From assembly GCF_037975245.1 (NCBI RefSeq), contig NC_092575.1:19177841-19241840 (forward strand): a DNA stretch of 64,000 bases. Reading direction: 5' to 3'. The position numbers and the translations under genes are program-made. Position 1 is the first letter of the stretch, and every line of letters starts with the position of its first letter. Positions 38,601-50,086 of this stretch are shown piece by piece. Under the pieces are notes generated by a model. The model worked only from the letters and a program-made list of their open reading frames with translations, was not told the DNA's origin and searched no databases. This DNA comes from Apostichopus japonicus. Its lineage: Eukaryota > Echinodermata > Holothuroidea > Aspidochirotida > Stichopodidae.

Positions 38601-41600
38601 CTAAACATCCCCTTCAAGTTGTGATGCAACTTACATTTAAAGGTATACTTCAGAAACTGGCCGTACTTGGAATTATAATTGGAGCACGTTGGGAATTCCA
38701 CAGTTGCGGATATTTTATGGTCCCACCATAGCATTGCTAAGAGATTTAAATGGTAGGGGTATTTTTCCAAATGGAGCTCACAAAATTTATCAGCTTGTCC
38801 CTATTTCAGATATGTTAGACATGTACCAAATGCAACACAGTATTAAAGCTATCTGAGAGCTTTCCTCATTTTCGATGGGTCAGTAGCAACATTATAAATT
38901 GACATGATATAGTTGTTTTTTTTATCTAGAATCTAAGATCAATTAATCAATCACATTTATACACTGCCAATGTCAACAGAAGTTGCTATGAGACAGTTAC
39001 ATGACATTTAACAGGTACTGTTATAGCAGTTTCTTGAAATTATCAATAGTCTGAGTGTTTTTGATACGGTCTGAAAGTTCATGAGATTACATCCCTTATT
39101 TCATGAATATTCATTTATTGCATACATTACAAACAGATAAATGCCTCATGTGAGGAACCTTTGGGTGAAGGAACTATTGCAAATAGGAAACTATAGTTGC
39201 AATACTAAAGTAACTATTCCTTTTTCATCTTTAAAGTCAAAGCAAAATGTGCAGTGAGGTTTACACAGTGTCAGTAAAATACAGGCTGTTCAGCAGTTCT
39301 ACTTTTCTTACTTTCCTACTTTGTCCAACATCATTCCTTCTTCCCATTTATAATTTATTCTATTAAAATAGCCCTCTTTCCCCCCAACTTTAAGGAGGTT
39401 AGCCAGTGGCAGTTAATGCATGCTGTCCAACCGATTCTCCTTTTTCTACTGATTTGGCCTTCATCATATTTTGTCTTACATTTTCCATTAAAATAAATTC
39501 CTATTATTGGTTTTGCTTCCTAACATGTCATAATTATGAATTTTCTGTGAGGGTGCACTTATTGCCTGTGTTATCACAAATGTCAGCAATTCTGGAAAAT
39601 ATTAGATGTGTGACATCTTACGTACCGACTCAACATTGCATAAACATTTAATCTCAACAATATTCACTTGACAGGTGAAGCCCAGCTTGTTTTGACATTT
39701 AGCTATCTGATAGAGCTGCAAGTTGTTACCGTGGTAACAGAACTAAAGGATTCTTCGGCAGCCAAAGCTTTACAAAGGTAACTCACAGTTTTTATTTCAC
39801 ATCTTTAAATTTTCTTTTGGCCAAGATTCAATAAGAATAAATAAATGCAAAAAATTTTCTTCATTCTTTGGTATAAAATGTGGTTAATTCAATTTATAAT
39901 AGGCATTGTTGTTTGATTGTAGTATTGAATAGAAAAGAAAATTAACCAAGTTTGAACACAAATAGCTTCTGTAATCGCTAAATTGCTCAAAGTTTAGTTG
40001 TTAAGTTTTGAATGTTTCACGTCTATTTATAATGTTTCATAGTTTCTTGTTTATAAGCATAACTGTTCTGATTTCTCAGTATTGAATAGTAAAGAAAATT
40101 AACCAAGTTTAACACAAATGGCTTCTGTAATATCTTAATTGCTCAAAGTTTGGTTGTTAACTTCTGAATATTTCACATCTATTTATAACATTTATAATGT
40201 TCCATAATTTCTTGTTTGTATGTATAACTGTTCAGATTTCTCAGTATCAATATGCAAAATATAAACAACTTACAAAGATTATCTTAATCTCTCTGTCAAA
40301 TATTTTATTTTTTGAATTGCTCATCTCAATATATCTATAATAAATTATTAGTCACTTTGGGTAACTGACAAAAATTCAGATAAAACTCAGGTTATGAGAT
40401 ATCTTATAGGCATTCATTATGATTGATGAGACGTAAATGTGTTTTCTCACATTAAAACTAAACGCAAACTTCTTTTTCTTTCCTCAACTTTCAGTGACTT
40501 GCTGTCTCCTAAGACCATCCTCAACGCTCTCTATCCTGGAGATGACGGAGCTGAATCTCCAAACCCTTCCAACATATTCCAACTACAAAGGATTGGGTAA
40601 ATCATTCATTTTAGGCATTTGTATGTATGTATGTATGTATTTATGTTTGTATGTATTTTAGATCCTCCTGCAAGCAGGAACTCGCGAAGAAGCCATCATT
40701 GGCTTATCAAAGCCGCAAGCTGACCGAAGTCAGTCTCTTAGATTCATATTTAATGTCCATGATTATGAATTGTCAATTGTCAACAACTCTGTAACTGGAC
40801 GACATACATTAATCTGGGAGTGACTCAAACTCGGGACTTTTTGATTGAAAGGCCCCGGCGTTAACTACTGAGCAAACACTCCACTGAACATTTGAACATT
40901 GAAATTGAACATTTAAAAACAATTATCCTTGAAAGCAACTGGTCGTGATTGCAGTAAACGTATTAAAATATATCATTGAGTTTCAAAAGCCAATTCCATG
41001 CTGAAGTAGAGGTTTCAAGTATTTTTTCTACATTCCATGAATGTAAGTACATATCAAATAATTAATACAAACTGTTAAAACAGTAGCAAATACAGTATAA
41101 ACTATAAAACAAAGAGTAGAATATAACTTATGTCAGATGGAAGTAGAGGAACCAAAACGTACGGAAAGATAACTATGTCAGCCAGACGGCCTCCAATTAT
41201 AGAACCATAAAAACCAATCAATGGCAAAACCGTTCAGTTGCCAAGCATCTAAGTCTACCAAGTCGCATTCCATCAAAGTTATGATATATTTTTGGCACTG
41301 ATTACTCTTCCCCAAATATTATAGTTAAGGCAGAAAGAAAATGGATACTTAATCAACAAGGGACTGAACAAAGATTTTGAGCTATTATCCATCTGTTAGG
41401 GGTTACAGTTCTGTAGGGTAATGATTTCTCTAGTTCTGTTTACAATGTTGTTGTTTTATCCAGTGCTTTGTACAATTTTTGTTTGTTTGTTTGATATTTT
41501 TCACTTCACTTTTTGCGGGAACACAGGCGTGTCTGAAATGTACTATATACGTTTTTTCAAAAGTTGTGCTCTTATTATGTCGTCTGTGTTGTACGCAGTG

Positions 41601-44600
41601 TTAATTATTATAATTTATGGAGCGTAGTATGCGCAACATTATTGCATTATATATTTTTGCATTATATATATATATATACATAAACCTATCTATGTATACC
41701 TATCTATATTTACATACACATATCTATATATATATGGTATGGTGTACCGTATGTCAACAGTTTATTCATAACTTCTAGTGTTGTTGCACTTAGTAAGGTA
41801 TTAGTAGCCAATGCAGCTAGGTTGATAAACATGTTCCTCAAAGTTCCTAATGTGTACAGATGCAGCTGGTCATTCTTTCTGATCTGTTTTTATTCTTTGT
41901 TTGTCTCCTGTAGCATTGATTCTTGGAGTACCTTCTCAGAGTCGGTGGGGAGTCCCTATCTATGGTGCCAGTGGTTGTCTGGTCTCGACTTTCTCCAATG
42001 CGACGACACTAAAGGAATGAAACCTAACACATGCCTCAGTTCCAGTCACATGGAAGCTACTGTCAAGGCCCTTAAAGGACGAATCAAAGCTAGGCTAGCT
42101 CTCCAGAAGCAAGTCACTCTAGTTGGTAGGTGGCGACCATCGACAAAGGGAGATTATTGTGTGTGTGTAGCAAGGTGCATGTTGCTTGAAAACTCAGCTG
42201 GATATAAAAAGTCTCTCTCGTTTTTATCTCAATCATTTCTTCATATTTTCCAATGCAAAAATCAAACAAAGTCTTTGTCTAATTTAATCGTTCCTGACGA
42301 GGTTTTTTCGGTGAAGTGAAAGTAACAGATAACATGTGCAGATACCTTCTTCTTTCGTTTTATGGTATTTAATAATTAATAATTTATTTTATAAAGCGTA
42401 AAATCCACAAAAGTGCTCTAAAACGCTATGTAACAGTAAAAAAATATATGACACATAATATGTAGTAAACCTGCAGAATAAAATACAATTTAGATGAGTA
42501 TGAAGAATAAAAAGCATGCACGTTTAAGTGTGTAAGAGTACTGGACATGAATAGAGTTGAATACACAGTTGTATTGTTTAGTACCAAAATATCTTGATAG
42601 TTTTAACCCAACAGGTAATAACTACAAACCATCTGTAAATGTTTTTTTATTATCTATTTGTTTTTCTTGTCTGTTGCAGGTCAGGGCAACATACCAGTAC
42701 CATCTTCAACTGTCAAATTGTTCCCCTCCAAGCTATCATCCAGAGTTGTTTCTTGGAAGCCTATCACAGAGGAAGCCATGATGGTAGGTAGTATATAGCA
42801 TATCAGGCTGCTCATGGTTGGTGAGAGGAAGGGGGGGGGGCTCAGGGGGTCTATGTCTAGTTAACATTGCCAGTAATTATCTCACTAGATAGCTACAGCA
42901 ATGTTAATGTTAGTACTTGTAGCAACTATGTAGTTCATGTTATAAGGCTTATCCTGCCAAGTTGGTGGGGCTAACATTATGCAGCCATCAATTATATTTG
43001 TGCGTTGAAAATGAATTTTATCATGCTTCTGCAATGATTAGGTATCGTGATACATACTAACAACAGTGATATGTTCAATGTCACAAGGGGTTTTAGAAAA
43101 TCATGACAATTAAGTTTTCATGGCAAACACAATCCCAAATAATTGTGACATATGGTAACCCTAACTCAATCACACACCCCTTTTCATAAAATTACAACCA
43201 TAATCAACTAACTCAGTCTTATTGAACTGATGTAATCATGTGTCTTCTTAAACACAGTTGGGATTTAGTTGGCCATTTTACCAAACCTACAGAGTGTTAC
43301 TCAAAGTAAAGATTACGGTAAATATGTGTTATCAAACTAAAATATCCTCCGTGATTCCATCAACCATTGATGGTTAATGAGTAAGATGGCCATTGGCATG
43401 ACATCAAACTGTAGGATACACCGAGGACTCGAGGAGATACAAAATGATATTTCCCTGCTAGTAATGAACCATTTCTACTAGCTTGTGGGAAACCACTGTA
43501 GGTGACATATTTAGACAGTGTCAATAGGTCCAACATACAAATGTACTAACGTAAACAAGTAGAATGGCTGGCAGTTCACACAGTGGTAAATGCATGTATT
43601 TATGTCTACATTTATGCTAAATCAGAACACTACTTGAACAAGTAGTGTTTTAAAAGTAGCATTCTGTAAAGAGCGAGAGTTAATTGTTTAGTTTTGGTTT
43701 TCATTAACTGTTATTGGGAAATGCCGGACATGCAAGGTCAGCAAGGGGTCATGCTGGATAGAGGGCAGTATATAATAGAGTTAAAAGACATGTCAGAATC
43801 GACTCTACCGTAAATCTTCGTGACAAAATGGCTGCTTTTGTGGCTTCCTATTATTATGCAACTGCGTTTACGTTACTATTTCGCTCTCTCTATTTCAGGA
43901 ACTGGACTTTGTGTTGACACATCCGTTGAGTGAAAACATCGATTCCAGCTCATTCTTCTATTCATTCTCTTGTGAAAGAAAATCCGGTGAGTTTGGTGAT
44001 TAGACAAAATAATGATGTGATCCTTCTAGAGATTGCTACGTGGTCACATCCTTTAAAGGTTCATTGCACAATGGACTCTTCCTACATATTGCTATATTAC
44101 AAATACCCTTTAAAGGTACATTGCACAATGGACTCTTCCTAATTATTGCTATATTACTAAATACCCTTTAAAGGTACATTGCATAATAGACTCTTCCTAA
44201 ATTATTGCTATATTACTAAATACCCTTTAAAGGTACATTGCATAATGGATTCTTCCAACCTGTTGCTATATTCGCACACTGTATGGCATTAAAGCAGCAT
44301 TTTGCGTCCTTTTCTATGGTTTTTCTCAACCTCACTGACTCCACTATGCCATAACGACATACATAACTAGCTTATCTATTTAAATCTTACTTCAAATGGT
44401 GGCATAAAAGTCGAAAAATTTGCAACTTTCAACTTTGTTTTTCTCCAAGATATTTTCAGTTGGGATCCCAATTAACCTCGCCCATAATATGAATATTTAA
44501 ACACTACGAACGTCATTGACCAATAGGCCTACGTAATACAACACCATGCTTGATTTGTGTACAGTCTATATGGCATTTGTACCAGGAAGTTCCATAATGA

Positions 44601-46309
44601 CTCCCTGGTTGTACCAATGCAAAATCTTGAATCTTTTTTTAGAAACGGCTCATAACTAAACCTGTATCTCTGATTGGTTGAATTCAAACTAGTGGGTTTG
44701 GGGCAACTGTATTTAACTGTGGATTTGTCGTGGACACTTTTCTCATTATCTGCAAATATCCTTAATTACTCGCTAATTAACGTTATTTGCAGGGAAAAAC
44801 TTGGCTAATATCTTAGTTTGCTGTTTTGTGATTGATATATGTAAAAAACTTGATGGACATGTCCAAAAAGTAGAAAACGGCGACCAAACGCAAAATGCTG
44901 CTTTAAGGTTTTAAGCCATTCCGTATAGCCTGATTTTAACATAGATGATGTGTTATCAAGTTTGTTCATGTTCTTTTGTTGTTATAACCTACTCTTCACA
45001 GCTAAAGTGCAAGGAGTGGTTGTCTTAAAGGAGGCCTACCCGATCACTCCTCCGATATTTCTCATTAAACTCATCTGGCAGAATAAGACCCACATGGCAG
45101 CATCTGACCACGACATCTTGGTAAGGTTTTCAAATCAGTTTTATGGTGTTCACTTAGAACTCTATATACAGAATACAATATAATATGTATACAGAATAAA
45201 ATAATGGTTGGGGAAGAATGGGGAGGTGGTGGTGGAGTAATTGTGGAGAAGGATAAGCAATATAGGGAAGAATGGGGAGGTGGTGCCTGGAGAAGTTGTG
45301 GAGGAGAATAAGCAATGGGAAGAATGGGGAGGTGGTGCTGGAGTAACTGTGGAGGAAGATAAGCAATGGGGAAGAATGGGGAGGTGGTGCCTGGAGAAGT
45401 TTTGGAGGAGAATAAGCAATGGGGAAGAATGGGGAGGTGGTGCCTGGAGAAGTTGTGGAGGAGGATAAGCAATGGTAGAGACTTCATCCCTCAGTGACGG
45501 TGGCTTGGATCAATCTCTTACACTTAAATTTACCTCGAGAAGGGAATGTCTCAAATTTAAACTTCGTTGTTGTTGTTGCATCATCAGGATATGGAGGCAG
45601 AAGTTAATTTACACAGCCAGGAGTTGATTACTGCCAAGACCTGTGAGTACCTGCTCAGCTGTCAGTTACAGAGGCTGCTACAGTGTCTGGACGTGTACCT
45701 GGAGGCCGCATCAGCGGAAGAAGCCAGCCGCTCACCGGGAACACAGGTGGAATTTCCAAAGGAGAAGATGTTTGTGAGAAATACACGGTATGGATTACAT
45801 AAAACAATCTTCCACCCCCTCCCTCCCCCACCCTCTCTTTCTCCCAACACCTAACCCATCCTTCCTTTCTGAAGACCTTTTCTTGTTCTAATCAGTTAAA
45901 TCTTCTTATCGGTCAATGACAGTTATGAGTCATTGGCATTCCTATCTAGCCGGATGGGATTTGATAATGTTAACCAAAGTTTCGTCTGTTGACATAGCTT
46001 TTGGGATGACCTGTAAGACTATACATAAGATATAAGAATCTAGTAGCAAAATGTTTGGGAAGTGCATGTGTGTTTTTCTCCTCTCCTTAAAGAACTGGAT
46101 TGGTAAAGTTTGAAAATTTGTAATAGTGTAACAGTAGATTGGAAGGTACCATTCTATATGATTAAAAGTTTGTTAAAATGAATTCCAATGAAATGTTTTG
46201 AATTTTTTTTTCTTTTTCCTTGTCCTCTCCAAATTTCATCAACAGGGGTCGTAGTCGAAGCAAGCCTTACAAGTACAGCCCTCAGCATGGATATTTTTCA
46301 CAAAGATAA
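32683..46309 (+). CDS. THOC5: THO complex subunit 5 (THOC5), 699 aa
   Basis: Subunit of the THO part of TREX, which couples transcription to mRNA export in the nucleus. Coding exons: 32683-32826, 33349-33486, 34852-35063, 35794-35940, 36480-36594, 37331-37463, 37700-37818, 38543-38642, 39675-39777, 40495-40596, 41914-42125, 42680-42783, 43899-43986, 45002-45120, 45588-45787, 46246-46309. Phases close throughout and total 700 codons including TAA; human THOC5 is 683 aa. The N-terminus is Ser/Lys-rich with basic clusters ([11 protein letters not shown]). Exon 3 encodes the conserved coiled-coil stretch [20 protein letters not shown]; exon 4 has [13 protein letters not shown], exon 5 [10 protein letters not shown], exon 10 LYPGDDG. 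Exon 7 adds an acidic linker ([11 protein letters not shown]) and exon 8 a basic run (KRRRKT). The C-terminus [10 protein letters not shown] matches the family ending. The order of conserved blocks matches vertebrate THOC5 end to end. Confidence 0.95.
33618..33705. repeat. Short minisatellite in THOC5 intron 2
   Basis: Tandem TATGTATGGTTTGATATGG words with a period of about 19-22 bases, 3-4 copies. Confidence 0.6.
34440..34570 (-). repeat. Possible tRNA-derived SINE fragment in THOC5 intron 2
   Basis: On the minus strand the sequence contains a Pol III B-box-like GGTTCGATCA (about 34511-34520), preceded by CCTAGCAACCAGGAGGTC. A related piece without a clean B box lies at 36950-37020 (TAGCAATCAGGAGGTTC). 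The A box is poor, so the assignment is tentative. Confidence 0.35.
36945..37025 (-). repeat. Possible tRNA-derived SINE fragment in THOC5 intron 5
   Basis: On the minus strand GTGGCAGAGTGGATCAAGG resembles a tRNA-Ser/Leu A-box region. GAGGCTTAGCAATCAGGAGG follows, shared with the 34440-34570 fragment. The expected B box is degraded. Confidence 0.35.
37848..38085 (-). mobile_element. tRNA-derived SINE, copy 1 (THOC5 intron 7)
   Basis: The 5' head, read on the minus strand (38085 down to about 38020), is tRNA-like: GGAGTGTTAGCTCAGTGGTT (A-box type), then GGTTTGAGTCACTCC (B-box type) with matching acceptor ends. The body includes GTCCAGT, GACTTCGGTCA and CTTGCAGGAGGATC. The tail at the low-coordinate end is made of ATAC/TACA words. 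A second copy sits at 40621-40882. The insertion lies 30 bases after the exon 7 donor. Just beyond the head, at 38080-38150, the words CACTCCTTATGGCTAGGCCT are doubled. Confidence 0.8.
40621..40882 (-). mobile_element. tRNA-derived SINE, copy 2 (THOC5 intron 10)
   Basis: Same element and orientation as 37848-38085, about 90 percent alike by eye. It ends in a longer (TACA)n tail at 40621-40660 and begins with a tRNA-like head near 40820-40882. Tetranucleotide tails of this kind are known for some tRNA-derived SINEs. It lies 25 bases after the exon 10 donor. Confidence 0.8.
44050..44272. repeat. ~58-bp minisatellite, four copies (THOC5 intron 13)
   Basis: The CTTTAAAGGT word starts at 44051, 44108, 44166 and 44225. 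Each unit continues with a CATTGCA(C/T)AAT word and then GGACTCTTCCTA or a close variant. Confidence 0.85.
45205..45480. repeat. ~53-bp G-rich minisatellite, five copies (THOC5 intron 14)
   Basis: The GAATGGGGAGGTGGTG word starts at 45216, 45270, 45322, 45374 and 45427. Units contain GGAGAAGTTGTGGAGGA and AATAAGCAATGGG. The array yields long open frames on both strands, which are artefacts of the repeat. Confidence 0.9.
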
Positions 46310-49300
46310 GTTCACAAGGTCTCCAAGCAGCCACTTTTGGTCTCTACAATAGCAGCATTATCTGAATGACGGAGGGTCGTGGTCTGCGCGGATATTTTTG
46401 CGGAATCGCTAGTCACCCAGGAAATCGGTTCAAGACCATGCAATGTCTTCAATGAAGTATTAAGAAGTGTAAAGAGTAGAGAAAACTTCTTGACACAGAA
46501 CCAACCTTTTTTGTGCATCAGATTTGCAGCCCATCATTGCTTGGTTGTACGAATTATAGTTTTGTTTCAAACAAGCTGTTATTTTACACGACTAGCCCGT
46601 CAGTACAATGTTAAATTTAATGCTTGGTCATTTATTCCGATACACTTATTTTGAATTTTTTTTTGAATTTTCTTAAAATATTTTTCAGTTAAGAGATTGT
46701 CAAGAGATCGAGCTAATGGAAAAATTGAAACCAAAACATCGGTGTCCCATCAAAAAATTAGTTGAGGCTTGTGCAAGCAAATGTTTTGACCTCCATATGT
46801 AATAGGCCTTCTGGAAAACAATTTAACCAACACAGTGAACAAGTTTTTCTTGACTGAACACAGTTGTGGATAATACTGCCAGCGAAGTTAAATCATAAAT
46901 CTGTCCTTCAAACGGCTTGCTCTGCTGTGGAAATATTATTCTACGACAGACATTGATAATGGTGCTATGCAGTGACTGCATGAAATGTGAGTCTAATCTA
47001 TGGTTGTGTAATGCAGAGGTCAATACATCTGCTTGTGCATGTGCCCGAGTAATGTTCTGATGTTGAGCTTTCCAATTGACCTTACACAATTCTTATCAAT
47101 ATTATTATTTGAATTAATTAATTAACATTATTTAGTCATGATCAATTTGTAAACAAAGATTACATTTCTCACCAAGATTGGCTTTTCATTTCAACAATAT
47201 TGCAAGAAAAGGATATTTCACAACTTTGAAGCTTTATCTGTAATGGCCTCAAATTTTAGCCTGCTTAAAAAAAATGGGTAAAATCCTTCAAAAGTACTGC
47301 TTTTCCAGACATTCAGTCATTTCAGTGAGTGTTTCAAATGAGGCTGTTAAAGATTGGGAAAGTGGACATTCTTACATATTCAGGGACAATACTGATGGAC
47401 TTTTTAACAAAGTAAAAAGAAGAAATGGAAGATTTTTTTGGTGTATAAATGAAAACAAATACATTTTATTTGCATCATGATTCATGACAATGAAGTAACC
47501 AAAAGATTAATTCCACAATTCTTATTCGTCTCTCCTCTTTGTCATTATTTGGGTCTTTAGTGTACCTTTGCATTACTTTAAACAACTTGCATTCATATAA
47601 AATTCCTGTGTGGTGTGTTTTTAACTTCAATGAGAGTCACTTAGAATACTGGCATGTCAAGTAACATAATATTTATTATTTATGAAAAAAAAATGGGTTT
47701 AGGAAGAATATTAATATTTTGGTTTTTATCATAGGATACCAAACTTAAAACACTTCCTTAAAATGTATATATTCATAGCATTTCAGTTTCATATATTTAT
47801 GGCCACTGATCACTGGTAATTCTTTGTTACAAAGTGGATGTTAATCTGTCATTCAGTCTTGATAGGACTAACCAGCAGAATGAATTTGGTATTGACTAGT
47901 CCCACTCCCCACCAGATTCATCTCAGATATGCAAATTATATGCAAATTAGTATTTGCCTGGTACAGCATGTTAATGACAATGTTCCAATGCTTAATAGCA
48001 TCATTCTATGGAATTCTGGTTTCATGCTCTCAAAGCACTTGTAGTCACAGAATATACCCAGAGATGCCAAGTTTGGAAAACTTTTTACAGTACTCAAGGA
48101 GACCAAATAATGAGTATTTTATACACAATACTTTCATCATGTCATAACTTACCACATAGATAGAGCTTTACATTACATGTTTTCATTCAACCCTACATGA
48201 CCAGTCGCGACAGCTTTACATAAAATTTCAGTTAGATTTTCAACTCTAATAAATATTTTTCGCACCAAGACCGTTTGGAAATTTACTTACACGTACTGGG
48301 ACCGGACAGTAATGATACCCGTGGTTTTCAATTATTTTGTGTCATTTTTAGTGACTCGCTCTTAAACTCAATGTAGTTTTTATAGGGAAGTATGAGTTGT
48401 ATGTCTGAAGATATAAAAAGCCAGAATACTACTAGAAATATGTGGTTGTCTCAGAAAGGCATGACTATTGAGAACTGTGGCTGCACCCAAAATACGGTCT
48501 AAATACATTAAAATCATATTTTTTGTATTCATCGTTATGGTCCGTTGGAAGTACGTAAACTCATGACTGGTTGGCACGTCAGTATGCCTGATAGAAACAG
48601 GATATTTTTACTGCTCACAGTGTCTATTGTACTTTGAAGGGAGACATAAAGAACCGTACCAAAGATAATTGTCCCATCTGGGTGGCTAGGTACATCTGTT
48701 GTGACTCTATGTGGTAAATCTAGGCTTAATCCTGTGATGGTAATGCTCAAATGTTAAGTCATTTTCTTTAAACTTCAAGCATCTCCTCTGACAATACTGC
48801 AGCCAGCAAACAACATATTAAAAGTTTCAAGCATATTTGATGTCCAAAACAAATTAAGCTCCTTTCCAAGCCCCAAGAATATTTTACAAAAAAAGCCCCA
48901 AAAGAGATTAGGAAGATAAACTAACAGGCCTAGAATTTCCCAAATTTAAGCCACTTGCTGAGAAATAAAAGCAAGTGCTTAAAAATAAACTGTTGGCTAA
49001 AACCAAGTCCTGACTGGCATTATTCCTGACTAATAACACACATCAGTTACTTTACTTTGAGCAGCCCAATAATAATAAGCACTAATACAAGGTTTTATGT
49101 TAGGTATGGAAATCATGTCCATTCTTTGACTGAAGATTGTTCACCTACTAAACATGTGCATGTTCTTAATGTCTACTGGCATAAGAATGTCAGGGTATTT
49201 GTTTCTTCTACTGTCAAATGGTAAACTCCACTGAGGCTCTTAAAACCCATACGTCTTCTTCCTAAATTTTTATTTAAAAAAAATATCTGACGACCCCAAC

Positions 49301-50086
49301 AAAATTTCCAAGTGACCCACAGTTAGAGACCCAAGGTGTAAGACCAGGGAGGATCGTCTCAGGGAGGAAATATTCATTGAAAGTGATAGAATTCTACCTT
49401 TTGAAGTTTGAAGATGAGTGAGTGACCAGCAATTGACTTTCTAGTATGATTTTTTGGGGGGAGGGCGGGGGGGGGGCAAAACTGTTTAAAGAGGTAAACT
49501 AAAATTGGTTGAAAGAGTTGTATATGCTAAATGGTTATAAACCTGAGGTAGCTGGAATGGACCTAAGGGTAATGAGTAAAAACTAGGATCAATTTTCAGT
49601 GGGTAATGAGAATTCTGGATGTTTTGTGAGCCTAGGAGCAGCCCTTCCTTTAACAACATCTAACTTAATCAAAGTAAAGAAGGCACAAGTACCACCATAG
49701 TACCACCAAGTACCACCATAGGAAGGTAAATCTCATACTAGTGCCTTCTTAATTAAAGAATAACATCACCCAATGCTGAAGACTATCCACTCTCAATTTT
49801 TCTTCCAACTTATATTGTACAATATATAGTTATAAAGGTAGGGAGAGTAAAATTTCGGTGCCACTTGAAAGGCACAGACTTGCTTTATCATAAGTTAAAA
49901 TCCATTCTAATGTCTACCCTTTTTAATCAACCTGTCATTTCTATTAACAATTTAACTGGTTATTGGCAAACAGGGTCTCATCAGAGTTCAGTTCACCAAG
50001 CAAACATACTTATTTTTACAAAATATTTTGTACACTTTATCACATGATGTATTTACAAGCACTCTCAAAAGTTAATATCTGGGGTC
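46310..50086. other. Convergent spacer between THOC5 and SUDS3 3' ends
   Basis: It presumably includes both 3' UTRs, but I could not fix either poly(A) site. No further exon is recognised. It holds the second copy of the dispersed repeat (48971-49185) and a poly(G) run near 49456-49475. Confidence 0.5.
48971..49185 (+). repeat. Dispersed repeat, copy 2 (copy 1 at 30165-30390)
   Basis: Same block order and orientation as copy 1, starting GCAAGTGCTTAAAAAT and ending GTCTACTGGCATAAG. Weak similarity may extend leftwards to about 48930. Confidence 0.65.

Noticed and set aside
45071-45487. 138-codon minus-strand frame rich in Pro, His and Ser
   Set aside because: It runs through the G-rich minisatellite and antisense to THOC5 exon 14; repeat-generated.
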